NCBI GenBank assembly: GCA_030372985.1
Contig: JAUCQB010000110.1
Coordinates: 30,277-94,276, forward strand
Origin: Phycisphaerae bacterium
Lineage (GTDB): Bacteria; Planctomycetota; Phycisphaerae; UBA1845; PWPN01
Direction of reading: 5' to 3'
Length of the DNA: 64,000 nucleotides
Shown here: positions 8,864 through 18,145 of the stretch, one piece after another
Position numbering within the stretch: the stretch's first letter is position 1
Layout: every line of letters begins with the position of its first letter
Made by a program: the position numbers and the translations under genes
The notes under the pieces: model-generated
The model's input: the letters and a program-made list of their open reading frames with translations, nothing else
Database searches by the model: none
Told to the model about the DNA's origin: nothing

Positions 8864-9469
8864 TTACCTCCGTCGGGCATAGGGGCTTTGCTCGAAGGGG
8901 CGGGCAAATCGCTCCTCTCCCAGGAGGACCACGACGGGGGTCTTGGCCAGGATCAGCAGATCCATCAGCGGGCCGCAGTGATCGACGTAGTAGACGTCGT
9001 ACTTGATGCGTTCATCCCAGCTCATGGTGGCGGTGGCGTTGACCTGGGCCAGACCGGTCAGTCCTGGACGCACCTCGAGGCGTCGTCGCTGGAAATCGTT
9101 GTAGGCGACCACCTGTTCCATGATCGTCGGTCGTGGGCCGATGAGTGACATGTCGCCGCGAAGAATGCAGAAGAGCTGAGGCAGTTCATCGATCTTGAAT
9201 CGCCGCATGAGCCGTCCGAGCGAAGTGATGTTCGCGTGGTTCAGCGGCACGACCTCGTGGATGTCATGTACATGGTCGGTCCGCATGGTCCGGAACTTGA
9301 TCGACATGAACGGCTGACCGAAGCGGCCTCCGCGGGGCTGGACGAAGAACACCGGCCCAGGCGATGAGAGCTTAACGGCCAGTGCGGCAGCCAGGATCAC
9401 CGGCGAGAAGAGCAGGATCAGCAGGAGGCTGACCAGGATATCGATCGCACGTTTGATCAGTGGGTACAT
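8864..9469 (-). CDS. bacterial sugar transferase (polyprenyl-phosphate glycosyl-1-phosphate transferase, short form)
   Basis: About 201 residues; the catalytic part only, as in PglC-type small phosphoglycosyl transferases, with one N-terminal membrane segment (about residues 8-30). Family motifs are in order: KFRTMR, FKIDELPQL, GDMSLIGPRP and RPGLTGLAQVN. It would transfer a sugar-1-phosphate from an NDP-sugar to undecaprenyl phosphate at the inner membrane, the first step of exopolysaccharide or O-antigen synthesis. ATG at 9469 has AGGA upstream; a GTG two codons earlier (9475) is also possible. No glycan cluster surrounds it, which is unusual for this family. Confidence 0.9.
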   Translation of the reverse strand: MYPLIKRAIDILVSLLLILLFSPVILAAALAVKLSSPGPVFFVQPRGGRFGQPFMSIKFRTMRTDHVHDIHEVVPLNHANITSLGRLMRRFKIDELPQLFCILRGDMSLIGPRPTIMEQVVAYNDFQRRRLEVRPGLTGLAQVNATATMSWDERIKYDVYYVDHCGPLMDLLILAKTPVVVLLGEERFARPFEQSPYARRR

Positions 9470-9496
9470 CAACACATCCTGAGAGGACGAACGTCC

Positions 9497-10045
9497 TTAG
9501 CCGGCGGCACGTCCCCGACACCGACGCAAGGGCGGGCGGTTTGCAGGCCGGCCCGCCTCCATATCGAGCAATCGCCGCTTCAGGCTGACGCCCTGCTCGG
9601 CTGAAAAGCCGCCCAGTCGGCCATCACCGGCGACAACGCGATGGCAGGGGATTACCAGTGGCACGGGATTCCTGCCGAGAGCTCCGCCAACGGCCCTGGC
9701 CGCGTTGGGCCGCCCGATCTCACGAGCGAGTTGACCATAGGTTTTCGTCCGGCCGTAGCCGATCCGGGCACAGCGATCGAGCACCTGTCGCTGAAACGCG
9801 GTCAGTGATGACAGATCGAGCTTCACACGGAAACGCTTCAGTCGCCCAGCAAAGTAGGCGCGCAACTGCCGCTGAAACGAATCGAGCAAACCGGGGTCAT
9901 ACTCTGCGTGCGGGAACTCCTCTGCCAACCGTTGTCGAGCCTGCGAGGGCCCGCGGCCGGTCAGGACCACGTTGGATACACCCTTGTCCGTGGCGACAAA
10001 GCCTGCTGAACCGCCGGGTATTTCGACGACTGCGTATTTGGCCAT
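9497..10045 (-). CDS. ogt: methylated-DNA--[protein]-cysteine S-methyltransferase
   Basis: 182 residues; suicide repair protein that takes the alkyl group from O6-alkylguanine onto its own cysteine. The active-site PCHRV (Cys134) is preceded by the helix-turn-helix with TYGQLAREIGRPNAARAVG, and GGFSAEQGVSLKRRLLDME follows. The N-terminal domain is short, as in Ogt. I start at ATG 10045, where homology begins; the frame runs open to 10246 but that part is not conserved. The ribosome site is weak. It is flanked by the sugar transferase (same strand) and aqpZ, without obvious functional link. Confidence 0.92.
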   Translation of the reverse strand: MAKYAVVEIPGGSAGFVATDKGVSNVVLTGRGPSQARQRLAEEFPHAEYDPGLLDSFQRQLRAYFAGRLKRFRVKLDLSSLTAFQRQVLDRCARIGYGRTKTYGQLAREIGRPNAARAVGGALGRNPVPLVIPCHRVVAGDGRLGGFSAEQGVSLKRRLLDMEAGRPANRPPLRRCRGRAAG

Positions 10046-10279
10046 ATCAGATAGGTTAGGGAGAACCGACCGTGGCGACAAGCAGAACGCGGGCGGACAC
10101 GTTGTGCTGCATCCGTGACAGTCTGGACGGCTTTCTTCAGACCCCCGTCGCGGCTTGTTGTCTGCATGTGCCTGAGCGACCAGCGACACTGGCGGACCCG
10201 GCTTCGCCAGTTGGCTTTGCCGGGGCGAGCAAGCCGCCCGTGACACCCGAAGGAGCCGATCCTATGCCGGTCCAGGTTT

Positions 10280-10999
10280 CTACTTGGCGTTCGCGGGCTC
10301 GCTCGCGAGAGCTCGATAAAAGAGGCCTGCGATAATAGCTCCGACAATGGGTGCCACCCAGAAGAGCCAGAGTTGACACAGTGCCCACCCGCCGACGAAC
10401 ACGGCCGGGCCGGTGCTGCGCGCCGGGTTTACCGAGGTGTTGGTCACCGGAATGCTGATCAGGTGAATGAGCGTCAGGCACAGGCCGATCGCGATGGGGG
10501 CAAAGCCTCTGGGGGCCCGCGAGTCGGTCGACCCGAGAATGACCACGAGGAACATGAAGGTCAGCACGATTTCGGCGATGAGGCAGGCCTTCAGGGAGTA
10601 GCCGCCGGGCGAATGGCCATCGTCCCCGCCGCCGTATCCGTTCGATGCGAACCCCCCTTCCAGGGTGAAACCGGCCTTGCCAGTGGCGATCAGATAGAGA
10701 ACACCTGCGCCGGCAATGCCGCCGATGACTTGTGCAATGATGTAGGCGGGCAATTCCTTGGCGGGGAACCGGCCGCCGGCGCACAGGCCAACCGACACGG
10801 CCGGGTTGAGGTGGCAACCCGATATGTGTCCGATCGCAAAGGCCATGGTCAGGACCGTCAGACCAAAGGCCAGCGCCACCCCCGCAAAGCCGATGCCCAG
10901 ATCCGGGAACGCGGCAGCCAGAACCGCGCTGCCGCACCCGCCGAATACCAGCCAGAACGTGCCGACCAGTTCAGCTAGAGAACGCTTCGCCAGTGACAT
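10280..10999 (-). CDS. aqpZ: aquaporin Z, water channel
   Basis: 239 residues with six predicted membrane spans and both half-helix motifs, NPA at 65-67 and NPAR at 191-194. The selectivity-filter positions match water-specific AqpZ (Phe45, His179, Arg194 by eye), and the stretch around 177-195 is almost the same as in E. coli AqpZ. It is an inner-membrane tetrameric channel for osmotic water flux. A GGAGG lies seven bases before the ATG. It is monocistronic as far as can be seen, with a 427-base non-coding region upstream. Confidence 0.96.
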   Translation of the reverse strand: MSLAKRSLAELVGTFWLVFGGCGSAVLAAAFPDLGIGFAGVALAFGLTVLTMAFAIGHISGCHLNPAVSVGLCAGGRFPAKELPAYIIAQVIGGIAGAGVLYLIATGKAGFTLEGGFASNGYGGGDDGHSPGGYSLKACLIAEIVLTFMFLVVILGSTDSRAPRGFAPIAIGLCLTLIHLISIPVTNTSVNPARSTGPAVFVGGWALCQLWLFWVAPIVGAIIAGLFYRALASEPANAK

Positions 11000-11426
11000 G
11001 GGATTTCCTCCATTAAGCCACCGACCGATCTGTGTCGTTGCCTGCTTGACCGCTGCCGCAGACAGTCACATTCAAAGAAGACCAGAGAGCGCCGAAATGA
11101 CCACGACGCCGCATTCCGGACTGCAAAGGACCAACCGTCACATGCTACCTGCGATGAGCGGTCAGGTCCAGAGACGGGGCCCCGCCCGGTTCTGGCGTTT
11201 CGGCGCATTCTGACTGCGGGCCGGCAGCCGAACAGTCGTCAATCGCGATCAACACGCAGAAAAACGCCGCCCGACAAAAGGCAGTGACTTGCAGATCGCA
11301 GATTACAGATTGCAGACGACACCATTCGGGCACTGCATCGGCGTAAAAACAGCGGCGGCCGACCTTGGGGGCCGGCCGTCGTTCGATGAAGCTGCCATGT
11401 ATCCTGCAAGGAGAGAAGAGGTCCGT
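11000..11426. other. intergenic region
   Basis: There is no gene. It lies upstream of aqpZ and downstream of the PilZ pair, and contains the heptamer array at 11292-11319. Confidence 0.5.
11292..11319. repeat. heptamer array (d)
   Basis: Four seven-base units: cagatcg, cagatta, cagattg, cagacga. It lies 107 bases beyond the stop of the PilZ-like gene at 11427. Confidence 0.65.
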
Positions 11427-12149
11427 TCAGGTCCGCACGCGGGCGAGCAGACGGTTCAGATCGGCTTGCGCGCCCACTGCTTCGCCGTTATCAACAAACT
11501 GCAAACCGAGGCGTACCCGGCCGTCGGACATATTCGTCCGCGAGCACACGCGGGCTCGCACATGAATCGGGGACGAGCTGTGCTGAGTGTACAGCGTGCA
11601 GTCAGCCACGGCGCCTGCGTCGACGAGCACGGTCGTACCTTCGGTCAGACCGACGCCCATGCCCACGGGAGACACGTCCAACAAGCTGCCATGAGCATCG
11701 GTCACGGTTGACGTGTTGCCTGAGGCGATCGACAACTTGACCCGGACAGGATCGGCTGCCGGCACCTGCTGACGATAGTGCGTTCTTCGCTGGAGATCAC
11801 ACAGCTCCTCGGGATACTCCAGTCGAATGGTGGAGACAATCTCGGCATCACCGATCGGCGCGCGGCCTCGACCCAGGACAACGGTGTCGAAGGCGCAGCG
11901 GCCACGGCCACGGCGAAACGAAACGCAGACCTCCTGCCCGTCGAGAATCTCGGGCGTGCCCTGCTCCGAGGGGTCATACTGCAGGGCCAACTCTCCGGCC
12001 CGGTAGTCCATGCTCACAAAGCGAGTCTCATACGCCGCCCACCCCTCGCCCTGCCGCCAGGTTGCCAGCGCCGGCCGGAAATCATCGATGGCATCGGCAA
12101 GAACGCTCGCCTGACGCGTGCCTTCCATGGGAAACATCGTGTTCATCAT
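11427..12149 (-). CDS. PilZ-like (c-di-GMP effector) protein, second of a pair
   Basis: 240 residues. The N-terminal half is YcgR-N-like (beta barrel). The C-terminal half fits PilZ: RxxxR-type switch in RRTHYRQQVP (121-130), then the DVSPVGMGV stretch (158-166) matching [D/N]xSxxG, and a closing VRLGLQFVD. Such proteins bind cyclic di-GMP and adjust flagellar, adhesion or polysaccharide machinery. It overlaps the upstream PilZ-like gene by four bases, so the two are translationally coupled and may work together. No partner machinery is nearby. Confidence 0.8.
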   Translation of the reverse strand: MMNTMFPMEGTRQASVLADAIDDFRPALATWRQGEGWAAYETRFVSMDYRAGELALQYDPSEQGTPEILDGQEVCVSFRRGRGRCAFDTVVLGRGRAPIGDAEIVSTIRLEYPEELCDLQRRTHYRQQVPAADPVRVKLSIASGNTSTVTDAHGSLLDVSPVGMGVGLTEGTTVLVDAGAVADCTLYTQHSSSPIHVRARVCSRTNMSDGRVRLGLQFVDNGEAVGAQADLNRLLARVRT

Positions 12150-12955
12150 CCGTTCCCTCCCGGAGTATCAACCACGGGAGCGTAGCGAGCCAGGAGCTTG
12201 CGTCGCAAGGCTTCAGCCGCCGCTGCTGAGGCCTGATGACCCTGCCCGACGAGGAATTGCAGGCCGAGGATCATGGTCCCCTCGGTACCTGCGGGGGTCT
12301 TGTTGCATAGCACGGAATCGAGGACAAACCGCTCGGGGTCGCCGGGCGTCAGTGCGAACGAGAGGCTGATCTGTTCCCCGATCCCGAGTTGTTCAGCGAC
12401 GGCCATCTCGGTCCGGCAGGCCAGCCCTTCCGCGCTGACATTGCACAGCCAGCCGATTCCCTCGGTCCTGCTTTTCTCGGCGTTGATCCAGGTCAGTTCC
12501 ACACGGGACGACTGTGCGGGACGAAAACGCCAGGATCGGCGCCGCTGGGCGACCTGCACCGTTTCAGGACGAGCCAGATAGACGCGGGGGCGGGCACCAG
12601 GGCCGGGGGCCCCTTGGACCGCGACGACGTCGGAGCAGAACAGGTACCGGTTCTCGCCAAGCTGAAGCATGACGTCGCAGTAGGTACCGACGAGCGAATC
12701 AAGGCCCACCGTGTCGGACTCGCCCTTGTCAACGGTGCCATTCTGCTCGACAGGCAGAGCATTGAAGGTTTCCAGCACCAGGCAGGGACGCCGCGACTGC
12801 CACCCGATAGGCGTCTCGATGCTGACCAGACGCGAGAGGATCGGATCGCCGTCAGTGACAAGACGCGGATAGATCAAGATCTCTGCATGGTGACGGACGG
12901 CCTGCTCCAGCGTGCGGCTGGATTGCCTCGCACTCAAGTCAATTGCATAGGCCAT
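12146..12955 (-). CDS. PilZ-like (c-di-GMP effector) protein, first of a pair
   Basis: 269 residues with the same two-part plan as its downstream neighbour: an N-terminal YcgR-N-like region and a PilZ domain with RRRSWRFRP (138-146) and CNVSAEGLAC (171-180), ending in MILGLQFLVG. The basic RxxxR and the NxSxxG are the c-di-GMP contacts. The two proteins are clearly paralogous in layout though divergent in sequence, and the stop of this gene overlaps the start of the next. The promoter must lie in the 336-base gap upstream, shared with a divergent gene. Confidence 0.8.
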   Translation of the reverse strand: MAYAIDLSARQSSRTLEQAVRHHAEILIYPRLVTDGDPILSRLVSIETPIGWQSRRPCLVLETFNALPVEQNGTVDKGESDTVGLDSLVGTYCDVMLQLGENRYLFCSDVVAVQGAPGPGARPRVYLARPETVQVAQRRRSWRFRPAQSSRVELTWINAEKSRTEGIGWLCNVSAEGLACRTEMAVAEQLGIGEQISLSFALTPGDPERFVLDSVLCNKTPAGTEGTMILGLQFLVGQGHQASAAAAEALRRKLLARYAPVVDTPGGNG

Positions 12956-13291
12956 AACTGAATCCCTGGCTCCGCCAGGGCTCCCCTCGTGCTGATCGGC
13001 ACGGCAAACACCTGCGCGTGCAACGAGCCTTGCGGCGGGCTGGGCGGAACCGACATCCTGGGCATGTCGTCCGTTCCCTCTATTTCCTCATTCGGTGAGT
13101 GCGGACAGCGACTTAACCTTGGACAACCCGGCGAATGGCTGGGATGGGATTTGTTCCGATAAGACGCGGAGAAGGACCTGTTCCGCGACGACCGCCGCAA
13201 GCGGAACAGCCGGGATGTTATGCGTTGGTCGCAAGGACAAGGACGGGAAACGCCAGGGAACTGCCGCCGCTGTGACAAGGGGGTGAATCCG
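12956..13291. other. divergent intergenic region
   Basis: It separates the PilZ pair (minus) from the Gp27-like gene (plus). I see no clear promoter hexamers. A 43-codon minus frame from ATG 13065 overlaps the PilZ start and could be a leader, but nothing supports it. Confidence 0.4.
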
Positions 13292-14002
13292 GTGAATGTC
13301 ACAAGAAGCCGAGCATTGCAGGCATCTCATACGGCCGGCGGGAACAGCAGCTTGCCAACGGCCTGCCTGGACAAGACTGCCATATGGCAGCGAGCCCTGG
13401 CGCGAACTCTGGTGTACAAGCGAGTCCCTCTGTCGATCCGCCGGAGACTGGACCGGGCGATCCTGCTGCGTCCTGAGGGGTGCGGCACGCTGGAGGCTAT
13501 CGGGGCGAAGTTCAAGCTGGCCGACAAGTATGGAGTGAGCCGGGACAACCTGCGAACCTACGCCCGCAAGCTGGAACGGGTTGCCGAACCGTACTTTGCC
13601 GGCAATCTGGCGGCGGTGGTCCTGGGCTGCATGCCGGCCTCATACCGGGCTCAAGTCACGGTCGGCAGCCAGATCATTCTGATCAGCCGCCTGGTGAAAG
13701 CTCTTACGCAAAACGAGTCCACACTGAAGATTTCCGATCTGGTCAGGCTGTCCTCGATCCTGCGCACCGCCACCGCAACGGGAGCCGCAAGAAACGCCAC
13801 GACAAAAGGTTGCGGCCGCAATGGCGAGAATCGGAGACGACTTGGCGCAAGCCCCGCATCGCCTTCCAGGCAGGCGGCCCTGGTCGAGGCGGTGAAGACG
13901 GTCTACGGTTTGGAGTACCCCGCACCTCGGCATGGTCAGGCAGAGACGGCCGGCTCTGAGGAAACCGACGATGGCGGAGCAGGCGACGCAACGGTACGAT
14001 AA
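13292..14002 (+). CDS. putative DNA-binding protein, Mu Gp27/DUF3486-like
   Basis: About 236 residues. The middle (about 40-100) has LVYKRVPLSIRRRLDRAIL, then a Gly-Thr-Leu-Glu-x-Ile helix and a helix-turn-helix ending YGVSRDNLRTYARKLE. This resembles the small Mu-like phage proteins (Gp27/DUF3486), whose HTH reads 'GVSRSALxRYxxxLE'. After that comes an alpha-helical region with no recognised motif and a disordered, acidic end. The start is uncertain: GTG 13292 has AAGGGGG upstream, while the frame opens at 13220. It precedes the split membrane-protein gene by 38 bases on the same strand. Its role is unknown. Confidence 0.55.
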   Translation: MNVTRSRALQASHTAGGNSSLPTACLDKTAIWQRALARTLVYKRVPLSIRRRLDRAILLRPEGCGTLEAIGAKFKLADKYGVSRDNLRTYARKLERVAEPYFAGNLAAVVLGCMPASYRAQVTVGSQIILISRLVKALTQNESTLKISDLVRLSSILRTATATGAARNATTKGCGRNGENRRRLGASPASPSRQAALVEAVKTVYGLEYPAPRHGQAETAGSEETDDGGAGDATVR

Positions 14003-14040
14003 AAGCTGAAGAATAAACCTTTTGCAGGATAAGGAGTTTT

Positions 14041-15177
14041 ATGTCGCAACGGGCCGACTTGCCAAACCGGATCCCCTTCTACACGGGCCAAGTGGTGTAC
14101 ATGTACTCATTTGACATCGCTTATGAGCTTCCCCGCCAACCGGAAGTCAGCTTGCTGGGGCAGCCGCTGGCCCAGGTCTCCGTCGGTCCGAGCAAGCGCA
14201 GTCCTCGACAACTGGTTTTTTATCGACCCAATATGGTCAGCCTGTCACCGCAGGAACGCGTCGGGCCACACGGCCCGGTAACTGTTGAGCGGGCGGTCAA
14301 ACTGCTCAGCGTCGGGGCCATCAGCATCACCGTCCGTGTGCCCTTCAAAGTGAGCCACATCGAGCAACTGGTGGACTACCACGACCTGCAGTTTGCCGAT
14401 GGCTCACTGACGGAGGAGGTCCGGGAGCTGGCCGAGCAGGTCAGGAAAGAACTCACTCCTTACTGCGTGCGACCGGTGAGTCAGGTTGGCGAGGAGGAGG
14501 CTTACACGGTTTTTTGCATCCGCTCGCCTCTGGTGACCGAGGAAGGTTCACGACTCAGTGCTGAAGTCTGGCTGAAGGACCGGCGTCGGCAGTTGGCATC
14601 GATTTTGACCCAGGAAGAGGACATGGCACTGCTGTCCGAACAGGAAGTGGAGGAAACGACGTCGCGATATTGCAGTTATTACGGTCACGACCTGACGATG
14701 GTCGACTGGGATGCGGCGATTATCATCAATAATCCACAAGATATGGAAGAAACGCTCTACATCATGGAGTTGGCCAACGTGCAGCTCACCGAGCTGGAGG
14801 CCTAAGACCGGATTCTCGACGAGGCGGTGATGCGGTCGTATCGCGACCTGGAATCCGCCCGGCTTCGCGGGCGAAGCCCCGTGATGGCGGCTTTGCGGGA
14901 GATCCGCATCGATCTGGCCAGGTTGAGCGACGAGCTGTCGAATATCACCAAGTTCTTCGGCGACTGGCACCTCGCGCGCATCTACCAGATGCTTTCGGAG
15001 CGATTTCACCTGGGCGACTGGTACCGCGTGGTGGGCGGCAAGCTCAACACGCTCGACAGCCTCTACGGCCTGCACAAACAGGACCAGACCAACCGCTGGA
15101 TGCTGGTGCTCGAGGCCACGATCGTGTTGTTGTTCGTGCTTGACCTGATCGTGCTGTTCATGAGAATGGACAAGTAG
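14041..15177 (+). pseudogene. membrane-anchored protein gene interrupted by one in-frame stop
   Basis: One continuous reading frame of 379 codons is broken only by a TAA at 14803-14805. Before it, the protein reads IINNPQDMEETLYIMELANV and ends QLTELEA. After it comes DRILDEAVMRSYRDLE and onward to a membrane span near the C-terminus (LEATIVLLFVLDLIVLFM). Proteins of this layout, distantly like RMD1/YagE (DUF155), normally read 'ANxQLxELRxYDxxLD', so the stop probably replaced a tyrosine codon (TAC/TAT). It may be a nonsense mutation, a sequencing error or readthrough. The 5' part alone gives 254 residues; the 3' part has an in-frame GTG/ATG at 14827-14830. The function is unknown. Confidence 0.7.
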
Positions 15178-15206
15178 ACTCCTGGAACACCTCGCGGAGA
15201 CAGGGC

Positions 15207-16343
15207 ATGCAGTACCGCCGTTTCGGCAAGACGGAGATGAACCTGTCGGTGCTCACGCTGGGGCTCATGCGTTACATGAGCAAGGACCCGGAGCAGAGCG
15301 CCGCGGTCGTGCGGCGAGCGGTGTCGTCGGGCATCAATCACCTGGAGACTGCCCGCGGCTACGGCGAGAGTGAGGAACTGCTCGGCCATGCTCTCAAGCG
15401 CATCGACCGGAAGAAAGTCTTCATCACCACAAAGGTCGGGGTGTGCAAGACCTACGACGATTTCATGAAGCATTTCGAGACCAGCATGAGCAAGATGGGC
15501 ATCGACGTGCTGGACAACCTCGACGTCCACGGCATCAACAACGAGGACAAGTTCCGGATGGCCATGGATGAGAACGGCACCATGAAGGCCTGTCGCAGGC
15601 TGCTGGACTCAGGCGCCGTGCGGCACATCGGCTTTTCCACCCACGGCAAGACCGACCTTCTGCTCAAGACGGTTAACACGGAGTTCTTCGAATCGATCAA
15701 TCTCCACTACTACTGGTTCTACCAGGCACACGCGCCGGCGGTCGCCCGTGCGGCCGAGCTGGACATGGGGGTGCTGATCATCAGTCCCAACGAGAAGGGT
15801 GGCATGCTGTTCAAGCCGTCGGAGGTCCTGACAAGACTCTCAGCACCTTTCCACCCGATGAACCTGAACAAGCGGTGGCTGCTGAGCGATCCCCGGATCC
15901 ACACGCTGTCGCTGGGGCCGGCGGTTGCCGATGAGCTCGATGCCCACATGGCGGTGGCCGACGACGCCCGACCATTGACCGAGCAGGAAAAGGCTGCGCT
16001 TGACCGGTGGGACCGGACGATCCGCGAGAAGCTGGGGGCCGACTTCTGCACCCAGTGTGGCCGGTGCCTGCCCTGTCCGGAGTTCATCGACATCCCGGAG
16101 ATTCTGCGTCTGCGCAACGTAGCGGTCGGTCTGGGGATGAACGATTACGGGAGCTTCCGCTACAACCTGCTGGACGGGAGCAACGACTGGTTCCACGGCT
16201 GGCCTGGAAGCCATTGCACCAAATGCGGCGAATGCCTGCCCCGTTGCCCCGAGAAGCTGGACATCCCCTGCCTGCTGTTCGACGCCCACAGGCGGCTCAA
16301 GACGGGTATCGGGCGGAGGCTGTGGCAGAGACTCGTTCGCTAG
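15207..16343 (+). CDS. aldo/keto reductase fused to a 2x[4Fe-4S] ferredoxin domain
   Basis: 378 residues. The N-terminal AKR barrel (1-270) has the tetrad Tyr (GYGESEELLG), Lys (FITTKVG) and His (NLDVHG), while the aspartate position reads Glu (HLETARGYG in place of 'DTAxxYG'). The C-terminus holds two ferredoxin-like motifs, CTQCGRCLPCP and CTKCGECLPRCP, that would bind two [4Fe-4S] clusters. This subfamily is common in anaerobes and planctomycetes. It probably couples ferredoxin-like electron flow to carbonyl reduction, but the substrate is not known. It starts 29 bases after the split gene, with GGAGA upstream. Confidence 0.88.
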   Translation: MQYRRFGKTEMNLSVLTLGLMRYMSKDPEQSAAVVRRAVSSGINHLETARGYGESEELLGHALKRIDRKKVFITTKVGVCKTYDDFMKHFETSMSKMGIDVLDNLDVHGINNEDKFRMAMDENGTMKACRRLLDSGAVRHIGFSTHGKTDLLLKTVNTEFFESINLHYYWFYQAHAPAVARAAELDMGVLIISPNEKGGMLFKPSEVLTRLSAPFHPMNLNKRWLLSDPRIHTLSLGPAVADELDAHMAVADDARPLTEQEKAALDRWDRTIREKLGADFCTQCGRCLPCPEFIDIPEILRLRNVAVGLGMNDYGSFRYNLLDGSNDWFHGWPGSHCTKCGECLPRCPEKLDIPCLLFDAHRRLKTGIGRRLWQRLVR

Positions 16344-16567
16344 GGACGGAATAGGACCTCGGCCCAGGGTAGTCCGGCGAAGGCTTCTTTGGGCTCCGGC
16401 CGCTCATCGCCTGCATCTCGGCCCGGTGTCTTCTCGCAATTGTGCCACCAAGTGCCGATAAATCGGCTATAATAGTGAAAGGATGCCCGTTTATCTCCGT
16501 CCGCCCTCAGCCTTGTGCCGATACCAGGAGGGTGTCACAGGCTACCGGCGCCGCCGGGAGGTGGAAC

Positions 16568-17974
16568 ATGAGACGAGACGCTTACGGACTCGCGCTGCTG
16601 ACGGTGCTTCTGTCCGCAGGCCATGCGATGGGGCAGTCGGCCATCGCGCAGCAGAACAGTGCGGTGAACCAAGTGCCTCAGGGGATGCAGCGGTATGATC
16701 AACGTTGGCTGAACGTGGGCAGCGGCCACAGCTCGATCGGGCTGGAAAGCACGCCGCATTCGTTGGACCTGCGTTTTCCACAGAGTTCGGGCATGCCTCG
16801 GCCCACCTACGGATTCCGGCCCGACCCCTTGCACACGTACGTTCCGCCGAGCAGCGCCCAGCGAGGCCCACTCCAGGACCGGTTCGCCCTGCCCAGAGCG
16901 ATGCAACCGCCGGCCAGCGTGTATCAGGCCCCCGCAGGCCAGACACGTTTCATGGTGGATTACGCCGGCCCGGCAGCGGTTCCGCAGCAGGGACGGCCTC
17001 AGAGTCCGGTGATCGAGCCGGTCAGCCCGATCCAGATCAACCCGGTGGGTCCTGCTAAGCCGCTGGACCGCAGCCTGACTCCCTATCCGCAGGGGACAAC
17101 GCCCGGCGGAGGGACTCCGGTCTTGCAACTCCCGCGGTTGCCCTGGGAAAACCCGGCCGAGCCAGGCCCCGAGACCACCACGCCGCAACCCGGCGCCAAG
17201 CTACTGGGGGCACCGGCGCCGTTGGCGCTGCCTCGCGGCGGCGAAGGCAATCTCAGATTGCCGCCGGGCACAGGATCTCCGCTGGATCTGATTCTGCAGG
17301 GAGGCCCCGGGCAGGCGGTTGAACCGCGACCCGAGGTGCTCTCAGGCAGCCTGCTGCGCCCGATCGCAACACCGCCGGAACCGACCGAGCCGCAGGCGGC
17401 GGGCGGCGTTCAGACACCGGCGATGACGCCGGTTCCGCCCCCGCCGGAGATGGCGACGGCCGCGACGCTCAGCGCGGTCGCCCGCAAGCATCTTGAGAAA
17501 GCTGAAGCCCATCTGAAAGCGGGTGAGTATGCGAAGGCGGCCACCAGTTACGACCTGGCCCGCGTGGTCGCCCCGAAAAGCCCCGTTCCGCATCTGGGTC
17601 GCGCCGTCGCACTGCTGGGTGCCGGCGAATACAACAGCGCCGCGAACAGTCTCTTGATGGCCGTAGCGCTGTCACCGGAGCCGGCCACATTCCGACAGGA
17701 TTTCGACAACCTGCTGCCCGACCGCACGCTGGTGAAGGAAAGAATCAAGGACCTGAAGGCCGACCTGGCCCGATTTGATGATTTCCGCCTTCGTTTCCTG
17801 CTGGGTTACGCCGAATACTGCGGCGGCGACGAGACAGTCGGCATGATCGACATGACGCAGGCGGTGCACAAGATGCCCCCCGAACGCACGGCGGCTCGCA
17901 GTCTCCTGGATGCTCTTCGGAAAGACCAGTTGCGCCGGTCGGCCACGACGACTGCCCCGGCCTCGGGGCGGTAA
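16568..17974 (+). CDS. secreted Pro-rich TPR protein
   Basis: 468 residues: signal peptide (1-22, ending AMGQSA), a long Pro/Gly/Gln-rich low-complexity region (about 25-310), then TPR-like helices (about 325-440: HLEKAEAHLKAGEYAKAATS, then HLGRAVALLGAGEYNSAANS) and a short Thr/Ala tail. The layout matches other planctomycete envelope TPR proteins, including the one at 7473-8693. GAGG lies six bases before the ATG at 16568; the frame runs open upstream from 16442. TATAAT at 16468-16473 may be the -10. No specific role can be read. Confidence 0.78.
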   Translation: MRRDAYGLALLTVLLSAGHAMGQSAIAQQNSAVNQVPQGMQRYDQRWLNVGSGHSSIGLESTPHSLDLRFPQSSGMPRPTYGFRPDPLHTYVPPSSAQRGPLQDRFALPRAMQPPASVYQAPAGQTRFMVDYAGPAAVPQQGRPQSPVIEPVSPIQINPVGPAKPLDRSLTPYPQGTTPGGGTPVLQLPRLPWENPAEPGPETTTPQPGAKLLGAPAPLALPRGGEGNLRLPPGTGSPLDLILQGGPGQAVEPRPEVLSGSLLRPIATPPEPTEPQAAGGVQTPAMTPVPPPPEMATAATLSAVARKHLEKAEAHLKAGEYAKAATSYDLARVVAPKSPVPHLGRAVALLGAGEYNSAANSLLMAVALSPEPATFRQDFDNLLPDRTLVKERIKDLKADLARFDDFRLRFLLGYAEYCGGDETVGMIDMTQAVHKMPPERTAARSLLDALRKDQLRRSATTTAPASGR

Positions 17975-18145
17975 GTCTCATGTTGACGCTGCCTGCGCCG
18001 GGCGTTGAAGACGATTCCGCCTGGCGCGTCACGTTCCCTCTCGCCAGCTTCCCCCGGTTTACCGACTTGCCCGACGCAAGCCGATGATGCATACTGCCGG
18101 GATGTGCAGTTGGAGTTTGCCGCACGAGCATCGGGGCTAAACGAT

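Noticed and set aside
8864..9469. Exopolysaccharide cluster
   Set aside because: Only one sugar transferase is present; neighbours (Ogt, TPR protein) are unrelated, so no cluster is claimed.
12934..13065. 43-codon leader-like frame before the PilZ pair
   Set aside because: It has a weak GAGGGA upstream but no conservation evidence, and it overlaps the PilZ start. Not enough to call.
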